A DNA stretch of 64,000 bases from Toxorhynchites rutilus septentrionalis (taxonomy: Eukaryota; Arthropoda; Insecta; Diptera; Culicidae): positions 149,619,056 to 149,683,055 of the forward strand of contig NC_073746.1 of assembly GCF_029784135.1 (NCBI RefSeq), read 5' to 3'. This document shows positions 56,528-64,000 of this stretch, one piece after another. The notes under the pieces are model-generated. The model saw only the letters and a program-made list of their open reading frames with translations. It did no database searches and was not told the DNA's origin. Positions within the stretch are counted from its first letter, which is position 1. Every line of letters starts with the position of its first letter. Made by a program: the position numbers and the translations under genes.

Positions 56528-57333
56528 AAGGGTGTGTCACATCAAATTGCATCACGGAAAAAACGCTGTAGAAATTTATTTTTTAGGAATTATATCTTCA
56601 GCTTTCGCTCATAATCAGATAAGAGTGTATAGATCACGTTGGCCATCCTTCACTGTCAATTTTTCGTAAATTTGGAAAAATGTCGTCGAACGAAAAAGAG
56701 CGTCGTGAATTAATCCTGCAAGCAAGCAGAAACTGTCCAAGTTTGCCAAAAAGTACATGGTGTGGCAAGCGATCTGCTCTTGCGGAAAGCGGAGCGCCCC
56801 CTTCGTGATGACCGGCACGGTAAACGGGCAGGTTTACCTTAAGGAGTGCCTACAGAAGCGCTTACTACCACTATTGAAGCAGCACGAGGGCCCGACCATC
56901 TTCTGGCCGGATCTCGCTTCGTGCCACTATTCAAAGGACGTGTTGGAGTGGTACGAAGCCAACGGGGTCACCTTCGTGCCAAAGGAAATGAACCCGCCCA
57001 ACGCGCCGGAGCTTCGCCCAATAGAGACATATTGGGCGATTATGAAGCAGACCCTCCGGAAGAACCCAAAGGTTGTCAAATCGGAGGCGGACTTCAAGAG
57101 AAAATGGATTTCTGTTCAAAAAAAACTACAACCTGACGTTGTACAGAACCTTATGGACGGGGTAAAGAGGAAGGTGCGATCATACGGGCTTGGGCTCGAA
57201 GTATGAATAAAAAGAAAATTCCAAAAGTTGCTTAACAGTTTTTTTTACTTTCTAAAATTTCCAAAAGGATCGGTCTACTGGGCGAATTTCTACAGCGTTT
57301 TTTCCGTGATGCAATTTGATGTGACACACCCTT
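56528..57333 (+). mobile_element. Deleted ITmD37E copy, 806 bp
   Basis: The same ends as the 1299-bp copy at 34713-36011 (AAGGGTGTGTCACATC...), flanked by TA (56526-56527 and 57334-57335). About 490 bp are missing from the transposase N-terminal half; the junction lies near 56720. It inserted in the mariner gene, so it moved after the mariner did. Confidence 0.9.
56680..57206 (+). pseudogene. DD37E transposase, internal deletion
   Basis: The first codons (MSSNEKERRELIL, from 56680) are followed by the deletion junction. From 56757 a long frame reads MVWQAICSCGKRSAPF, FWPDLASCHY (second catalytic Asp) and RPIETYW (Glu; Thr for the usual Lys) to YGLGLEV and a stop at 57206. The first catalytic Asp and the DNA-binding domain are lost. 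It is not functional, but its C-terminus is in better frame than the longer copy at 34842-35859. Confidence 0.85.
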
Positions 57334-58734
57334 TAGCCGAGTAAGACCGGCATAGTAGCAGCCGTAGCATCGGCCAAGAGCTGGGGATAGGTCATCAAAC
57401 CGTTATTAACCATTTGAAGAAGCTTGGATTCACAAAGAAGCTCGATGTATGGGTGCCACACACGTTGACGCAAAAAAACATCTTTGACCGTATCGACGCA
57501 TGTGAATCGCTGCTGAATCGCAACAAAATCGACCCGTTTCTGAAGCGGATGGTGACTGGTGATGAAAAGTGGGTCACTTACGACAACGTGAAGCGCAAAC
57601 GGTCGTGGTCGAAGCCCGCTGATGCGGCTCAGACGATGACCAAGCCCTCATTAACGGCCAGGAAGGTTCTGCTGTGTGTTTGGTGGGATTGTCAAGGAAT
57701 AATCTATTATGAGCTGCTTCCCTATGGCCAAACGCTCAATTCGGACCTGTACTGCCAACAACTGGACCGTTTGAAGATAGCACTTATGAAGAAGAAGCCA
57801 TCTTTGATAAACAGAGGCCGCATTGTCTTCCATCAGGACAAAGCCAGGCCACACACTTCTTTTGTGACGCGCCAGAAGCTCCGGGAACTCGGATGGGAGG
57901 TTTTTTTGCATCCGCCGTATAGTCCGGACCTTGCACCAAGTGACTACCATCTGTTTTTGTCCATGGCGAACGAGCTAGGTAGTCAGAAGTTAGCCACAAA
58001 AGAGGCCTGTGAAAATTGGCCATCCGAGCATTTTGCCAATAAGGAAGCGAGCTTCTATAACAGGGGTATTATGAAGTTGGCATCTCGTTGGGAACAAGTC
58101 ATCGAACAAAACGGCGCATATTTGACTTAAAACAGATGATTGTAATTATTTTTATGAACAAATGAAAATTAAAAAAAATACCGCAGGACTTTTTTGACAG
58201 CCTAATATATGACAATTTATGACATAATAAAAATTATGAAAAATGTTATGTATCTCGATGGTCCCGTTGGATATCGAGTTAGGGAGAGTTGATTGTATAA
58301 CCAATTGATTATAATTAAAATCATGCTCGTGAAATATTTGAAAATGCATACTGCTGCTGAAGACTGCGACTGAGGAGCCGTCATTTTACTAACATTATTT
58401 TCATTATAAGAAATTGATTATATCACGAGAACGGTTGATCCTAGGATAAAACGTTTTATATAGTTTCTCATGATGAATCACATGTAGAATCCATTGTTTA
58501 TGTAACTTTTCTTAACTGGTTGCTATTTCACAAAGTATTAAAATTACATAAATTTTCGAAAAATCATTTTTTCATTTTGGTGAGCCCGATACGGGGCAAC
58601 TATACGTCAAACTTCGTTAAATTAAATTTTATTTCAATAAAAATAAACAAAAAAATGCCGATTGGGAGGAGTTTTGATATGTAACAGTTTTCAATATTAA
58701 ATTAAATTTTTGAGTATGATTTTTTGACAGTATA

Positions 58735-59578
58735 TATGGTCGGGGTTCTCCCAAAACGAACCAAGCGCCATTTTTTTCAAAATTGAGTCACTTACACCAT
58801 TGGATGCAGAAAATTATAATCTATCGACTATAAACTGACCATGCCATCCGGACAATTGACAACAGCTCCAAACGGAAAATTCTTAGAGCAGACTGTAAAT
58901 AAAACGAAATTACATTCAACCAAAGCGAACCATAAACCCGCAATTTGGCATCGAACGATAGTGATCGTTTTCTCCGAAGAAGGCAGATCGGAATTTTTAA
59001 CAGATTTTTCTGTTTCGGACAGCTCCTGGGATCAGATGACGTCGAGATCTTGCGAGCAAGACAGCCTAAGGGTTGCAATGAAGTGTGGAAGCGCTGATCT
59101 GCATTTTCAAAATTTCGTTCAACCACAGTGAACTAAGTGTAATGTATTCTTAAATCAATTTATTATCATTTATCAAGACATTATTTTGTCATAAACAGCA
59201 AAAGTGAGTCAATATATGTACCATTCATGAAATTAGTCAAGAGCCTTTGCAAAATACTAATATGTTGTGTAATGATATTATGCTAATAGTTAACATGTTC
59301 GCTCTGGCTGCAAAAAGAACGAAGTTTTGCGTGTCAAGCAGAAACATAATTTTGTTTTTTTTTCATATTTCTAAAGGTTCTAATTCAGAAATTGACGACG
59401 GTGTGTGCTTACAGCATGAAATGTTGTATTATGTTTGACATCCTGTTTGTAGCACGTGAGCAGTAAAATGATAGATTTGATCCGACACAGTCAATCAGTA
59501 GGAGCCCAAACTTCAAATTGAAATATCACAAAATAATGTTATTGGCGCTTGGTGCGTTTTGGCAGAATCCCGACCATA
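58735..59578. mobile_element. TIR element with 35-bp inverted repeats, 844 bp
   Basis: It starts TATGGTCGGGGTTCTCCCAA; the other end is TTGGCAGAATCCCGACCATA, with about three mismatches in 35 bp. TA flanks both (58733-58734 and 59579-59580). The internal open frame 58841-59131 has no recognised motif. It is inserted in the right arm of the foldback element. Confidence 0.75.
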
Positions 59579-59711
59579 TATTCTCTAAACAGTTAGTTGA
59601 TTTTCCATCAACTTTGTCAAACACGATATTTTAATCACACATTTGAATTTTGACTTACTGTTTTTTGAAAGAAGGATCAATGATTTGATACGCTTTTTTA
59701 AAAAATCAGTA

Positions 59712-60179
59712 CAGGTAAACTTCGATATAACGTACATTTCACTTTCAAAATTGTACGTTGTATCGAATTGTACGTTATATCGAAACATAATAAAGAACTC
59801 ACAAACGTAGTCTATAATACATTATTGTGTTGCTGCTTTAGTAAAGTTAATGAATAACTTCAATCAGAAGACGAAGCCAGCCTTTCTCATGATGTTTCCC
59901 TTCGTACTATTGATTAAAGCTTGATTCATTTAGAATCCGGAATCACAAAACCAGCTGTATTTCGGGATTGATTGAAGGTACAAAACTTGTTTTAGCATCA
60001 CAATACAGATAATTCATTGTTCTATCAGGAAAAAAATATTGAATTTTTTTTTCCTCTACACTTTGGAAATGTGTACGTTATATCGAGGTAAAATGTATAA
60101 CGTACACGTACACGTATAACGAGTGACGTTATATCGAGAGTACGTTATAACGAGGGTATGCTATATCGAAGTTTCCCTG
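59712..60179. mobile_element. Pogo-type MITE, 468 bp
   Basis: It starts CAGGTAAACTTCGATATAAC, ends TATATCGAAGTTTCCCTG and has TA on both sides (59710-59711 and 60180-60181). Copies of ACGTTATATCGA repeat near both ends. CAG...CTG tips with TA targets are typical of pogo/Tigger MITEs. No protein. Confidence 0.8.
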
Positions 60180-60528
60180 TAGTATTTTAAATTGGTCATT
60201 TGATAATGAAAATTGTGATTTTTTATAGCTTCCATCATAGGTATCAAGTTTCAAAAAAAATTGCTGTTTTTTGGTCGATTTGGCGTGGAATTGCTCTGTA
60301 ATTGCATGAAAAGTACTGAAGCATTGAATTGCCAAAGTCGCTTGTCGAAATTCGTGGTCCAGCTGATAAATAGTCTAGGGAATGCTTATAATGTTACATG
60401 GATGGAGATTCCCAGTTTCCATTGCCTCAAAGAAGAATATTTTTTCTCGAATGGAAATCGAATGGAAATCGAGATTTGCTTAAACGCCCGGAAAATGGAT
60501 TGAACCTTCTTATTTTTTTATTTATTTA

Positions 60529-61202
60529 CTAGCTAACCCGGCAAACTTCGTCCCGCCCATTTACTTGATTAATTCTCGAGTAAAGCAGAAATTTGTGTTT
60601 TATTTGTATGGCAGCCACCCCTAAGAGAGGGGGGAGGGGTATCTAACCACCATAGAAACATTCATTGCACCCTAAAGTTTCCATATGCCTAATTTGGTTT
60701 AATTTGCTTGTTTAATTCTCGGGTAATGCAAAAATTTGTGTTTCATTTGTACGGCAGCCCCCTCTAAGAGAAGGGGAAGGAGTATCTTAACACCATAGAA
60801 ACATTTATTGCATCCTAAAACCTCCACATGCCAAATTTGGTTTCATTTGCTTGATTAATTCTCGAGTAATGCAAAAAATTGTGTTTCATTTGTATGGCAG
60901 CCCCCTCTAAGAGAGGGGGAAGGAGTATCTTATCACCATAGAAACATTTATTGCATCCTAAAACCTCCACATGCCAAATTTGGTTTCATTTGCTTGATTA
61001 ATTCTCGAGTAATGCAGAAATTTGTGTTTCATTTGTATGGCAGCCCCCCCTTAGAGAGGAGGGGGTCTCAAAATATCACGAAAACCTTCCCCGGCCCCAA
61101 AAAACCCTACATACCAATTTTCATGTCGATCGGTTCAGTAGTTTCCGAGTCTATAAGAATCAGACAGACAGACAGACATCACTCCATTTATATATATATA
61201 GA
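60529..61202 (-). mobile_element. Helitron-like element with minisatellite, copy 5
   Basis: In reverse it starts TCTATATATATATAAATGG (from 61202) and ends GCCGGGTTAGCTAG at 60529, with A before and T after. It has four minisatellite units; it is the shortest full copy. Confidence 0.75.
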
Positions 61203-61399
61203 TTTATTTATCTTTCCCATTAAAAATTAATGCACAGATATAATGTATCCGCTAATTCTTATTTTAAACAATTTTTTGCACAATCCAAAATCAATCATTC
61301 ACAGGACAAACAAAACTTGACTTTTCTCAATTATTCAATTGTTTATCTAAAGAAATTCAAGAAATTTTATTCATTGTGATAGATGGGTAGAACGATTTC
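61203..61399. other. No gene recognised
   Basis: AT-rich sequence between two repeats, no motif seen. Confidence 0.3.
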
Positions 61400-61745
61400 C
61401 TACACCCAAAATTGATGTTCAGCTCATGTTTTGTCATCCCGATTTATGACATTAAATGAGACATAACATAACAGAAAATGTCATGACTCACAAATATTGG
61501 TAGACATTAGTATAAAATACATAGTCAGCAATATAAGATTAATACGAGCAAGCGAAATAAAAGACAAAAGATATTGTTCTCCTCCATGCGCTCCCTTTTA
61601 CTCTTAGAAAACACTTCCCAACTTCATTTTATAATCAGCTGCAATATTATCACGTATTTGCTGAACAACTGCGGCCTTGGTTCGATCCCCATTGACGTCG
61701 TATGGACTTTTTTTTTGGCACAATCCCAAATGAAATGAGAAAAGA
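61400..61745 (+). repeat. Dispersed repeat family B, plus copy 2
   Basis: ACACCCAAAATTGATGTTCA, TTTTGTCATCCCGATTTATG, AATATAAGATTAATACGAGC and a B-box-like GGTTCGATCCCCATTGACG, in the same order as 50283-50740 but shorter. It lacks the A-box-like segment. Confidence 0.65.
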
Positions 61746-61772
61746 AAACGACATCTCGGTGATACTGGACAT

Positions 61773-62268
61773 TAGAGTGCCAATGGATGTATGGGAAAAA
61801 AGTTATCCTCGAATTTTCAAAGCGAACTTGATTAAAAATGTTGATTCCCACGAAAAACTACCCTATGCAAAATATCAGCTCAATCGGACTTCATTTACTA
61901 GTGTCGCTCTGTATTCTCGTTTCCTTTATTCCCCCCTCATTTTTCGATATTCAGTAAACTAAAATTTTGCCCCAGAGTGTAGATTTTTTTCAAAAAATAT
62001 TTTTCGAGATGACAGTAGATCTCGGCGTTTCATGCAATTTGAAGACATTTGGCATCAAAAAAAAAAATTCGAAAACCCCGATTTCCTTTACTCCCCCCTT
62101 GGGCGATTTTTCGGTTTTCAAAAAACTCAAACTTTGATCACTGAGCGACGCTAGTAAATGAAGTCCGATTGAGCTGATATTTTGCATAGGGTAGTTTTTC
62201 GTGGGAATCAACATTTTTAATCAAGTTCCTTTTGAAAATTCGAGATGAACATTTTCATTGGCACTCTA
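61773..62268. mobile_element. Palindromic MITE, about 496 bp
   Basis: It starts TAGAGTGCCAATG and ends CATTGGCACTCTA. The arms (about 61773-61915 and 62135-62268) are reverse complements with small differences, including CTACCCTATGCAAAATATC. Possible TA target. Related to 32350-33080. Confidence 0.7.
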
Positions 62269-62526
62269 CTGCACATCGATCACACCAGCGCGATATGCAT
62301 ACTTTTCGGCGCAGTGCACTGTGCAGCGGTAGCACTCCGATGGAGCACACTGCCGTTTTGAAAGGGGGTAAAAACACAACTCCTGGTATCATGTTCTACT
62401 CAAATTGACAAAAACCCTTACCAAGGCATCTATTTTTTATCAGTGTGGCTCACAAAATTTCCCGAACTGATTATTTTGGATTCGAATAGAAATGGGAAGA
62501 CTACCAAATATATTTTTTATATTTAA
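62269..62526. other. No gene recognised
   Basis: Contains two short inverted GCAGTGCACTGTGCAGCGG-type sequences near 62320. No coding evidence. Confidence 0.3.
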
Positions 62527-63296
62527 CTACCTGACCCGGCAAACTTCGTCACGCCCAAAATGGATTTTTTGTTATCAATACATTCAAACATTCACGTTTT
62601 CTTACTAAGCGAATGTTCATGGGTCCAATCGCAGAACCGTTCATTGAATGATCTTCTAAATTCTTTCCTATTTCCTTTTACTATAAGTTTCCTAGTACTT
62701 CTACCAAAACTCGTCATAATAATATGAAATTATTATCAGACACAACTCTCGTTCAATATTTTGCATCACTTGCAAATAACATGTTCCTCCGTTACATGGA
62801 ATACATGTTTGATACTGAAAATATAATAAAAAGGAGGCATCTCAAATCGGACGATTCATTCCTCGAGCTTAGCGCTTACACATTTTTTACACATCACACA
62901 ACACATTTGGCGATCCGTTTTTTTTTTAATATAGTTATAAGATATAGGAGTGCGTTTTTCCACTTGAAAATCCATCTCCACTTTCGAACAAAAATTTCAA
63001 TTTCATTAGCGCAAACATCAAATGGACTAACAACGCTTGTCACGATGTAATTGTAGGAAATATGGGTACTGTCAAATTTTCACATTTCTATTTTGGTTCC
63101 ATTTGCTCTATTATTTCTCGAGTTATGTAGAAATATGTGTTTTGCTTATATGGTAGCCCCCCTTAGAGAGAGGGGGATGAATATCGAACTACCATAGAAA
63201 CATTTCGTTCCCCCTAAAACCTCCACATACCAAATTTGGCTTAATTTACTTGATTAGTTATGCCGCAATTTGTGTTTCATTTGTATGGCAGAACTC
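62527..63296 (-). mobile_element. Helitron-like element, truncated copy 6
   Basis: It starts in reverse as CTACCTGACCCGGCAAACTT (CTAC where the others have CTAG), continues with TTGTTATCAATACATTCAAA as in copy 4, and ends in partial minisatellite units at about 63090-63296. The 5' TC end is missing. The middle (62660-63060) has no minisatellite. Confidence 0.6.
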
Positions 63297-64000
63297 CTAC
63301 GACATGTTGGCATGAAATTCGTCTTTATGCTTTACAAATTTATGTTTTACTGAAATCTGGAGCAAGGACGGTATCTGAATTCATATTTCTACTCTGCTTT
63401 GTTTCTACGCACCAGTGCATGTTCTGCACTGAACTTGCTTTGTGCATATTCTGAGAATGCATTCTGAAGAAAATGATTTTTTGATTTCTTTCTTCACAAC
63501 CTAATATATTGAGATCGTACCTTATTAATAGGTTTTTACACCAGACCATTCTACATGTCCATACATCAGGGATGACCAAACTGAGCAGCACTGCGGACAC
63601 CCTGTTCTTTAAGACATCGACGACGGTCTACCAAAACATTATTTTTCCATTTTATGGTAAAATTTCATGAAACACGACTGCTCTCTTTATACGACAACTC
63701 TCGTATAAGTTCAAAAAACGTGTACAAATCAGATAGGCGGGCCACTGTAACAGCTACGCGGGCGACGTTTTGGCCACTTCTGTTAAAGTTGCACGAATCC
63801 TTTTTTTTTTTTTTGCATAGTGTGGGAAGAGAATCTAAGGAAAGTTTTCTCGAGACACTTTTTGCAACGGAAAGTGCTACTGAGAGTCAAAATTTACTTG
63901 TAGAACTTATAGAGCTTGTAGAATTTTTCATGGCGAAGATGCTCTACCGAAAACATATTAAAAACAAAACAGTTTGTGCGTTTCATATTTGATCATTTCG
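63297..64000. other. No gene recognised up to the window edge
   Basis: CTTTCTTCACAACCTAATAT at about 63489 resembles a mariner end, and CAGGGATGACCAAACTGAGC at about 63567 resembles a hAT end, but no partners are seen. Open frames lack known motifs. Confidence 0.3.

Larger units (their letters stand above)
56297..58130 (+). pseudogene. Mariner transposase with two stops and an insertion
   Basis: It starts MEQNKEKIRHILQYYYD and then TAA (56348-56350), where AAG (Lys) is expected. It continues to ...DKIAEL, where the DD37E element interrupts it. After the element, AE is followed by a second stop (TAA for AAG) and then DRHSSSRSIGQELGIGHQ. From 57414 the frame is open to the end: VTGDEKWVTYDN (first Asp), VFHQDKARPH (second Asp, with Lys for the usual Asn) and SPDLAPSDYHLF (third Asp), 34 residues between the last two. 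The C-terminus EQNGAYLT is normal. Both stops and the insertion disable it. Confidence 0.85.
56113..58205 (+). mobile_element. Mariner element (DD34D) hosting a DD37E element
   Basis: The left end TTAGGCTGTCGAAAAAGTCC and the right end GGACTTTTTTGACAGCCTAA are inverted repeats of about 30 bp flanked by TA (56111-56112 and 58206-58207). After removal of the inserted element (56528-57333, one TA) it is about 1285 bp, the normal mariner length. It is inserted in the Tigger-type element. Confidence 0.9.
54232..58295 (+). mobile_element. Tigger/pogo element, hosting a mariner
   Basis: It starts CAGTCAACTCTCCCTAACTC and ends GTTAGGGAGAGTTGATTG, with TA on both sides (54230-54231 and 58296-58297). 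Subterminal repeats of CTCCCTAACTCGAT and TCTCGA occur at about 54240-54410. Without the mariner (56113-58205) it is about 1970 bp. The transposase N-terminus is present, the catalytic region is not. Confidence 0.8.
53770..60250. mobile_element. Outer AT-rich foldback element carrying several insertions
   Basis: The left arm (53790-54231) and the right arm (58298-58734, 59581-59711, 60182-60250) are reverse complements; TGACGTATAGT(G/T)G and CAAAAATT(G/T)A(G/A)TTTGATATT-type blocks match in order. The right arm has two inserted elements (58735-59578 and 59712-60179). The centre has a Tigger-type element (54232-58295), which in turn hosts a mariner hosting a DD37E element. Related foldback pieces lie at 7840-8900. 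It codes for nothing recognisable and lies in the presumed ATPase intron. Confidence 0.65.

Overview
The window looks like repeat-dense, AT-rich insect DNA, most likely from a mosquito (Culicidae). The main reasons are several Tc1/mariner elements whose transposases have a D-37-E catalytic spacing (the mosquito ITmD37E type), tRNA-derived SINEs, a Tigger/pogo element, and Helitron-like elements carrying a minisatellite. There are no operons, bacterial signals or CRISPR. Only one host gene is well supported: a first coding exon (52360-52495) of a Na+/K+-ATPase beta subunit (nervana family). Its splice donor opens an intron that runs past the right edge.

Layout. 430-8900: a graveyard of DNA transposons. 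One mariner (1533-6397) was split by a long palindromic element (1718-3868) and by a hAT element (3986-5880); the hAT element itself holds a mariner fragment, another hAT element and a SINE piece. 8900-14250: little coding, a SINE inside a mariner relic, and a Helitron-like element inside a TIR element. 14256-19258: a dead R1/LOA-type LINE between (TA)n tracts, with a tandem-repeat 3' tail. 19259-26473: a minisatellite array, then two apparently identical 2137-bp units, each with two broken histone H2A copies and two histone 3' stem-loops. 26474-30372: mostly featureless, with one GC-richer stretch. 30373-33419: a pogo/Tc5-type element hosting a DD41D transposon. 34160-38627: a minus-strand jockey/CR1-type LINE whose frame is rejoined when two inserted Tc1-like elements are removed. 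38628-45122: a Helitron-like element, an intact ITmD37E element and small elements. 46255-49934: a TTTA microsatellite, MITEs, hAT and Helitron-like copies. 50283-52359: repeats, then the upstream region and 5' UTR of the ATPase gene. 52496-64000: the presumed intron, with a four-level transposon nest (53770-60250) and further repeats.

Relationships. Nearly everything is selfish DNA in layers. Two transposases read as intact open frames (complement 41374-42393 and complement 36277-37305) and could act in trans on related non-autonomous copies. All other transposase and reverse-transcriptase genes carry stops, frameshifts, deletions or insertions. Calls rest on reading motifs, terminal repeats and target-site duplications by eye; no database search was made.
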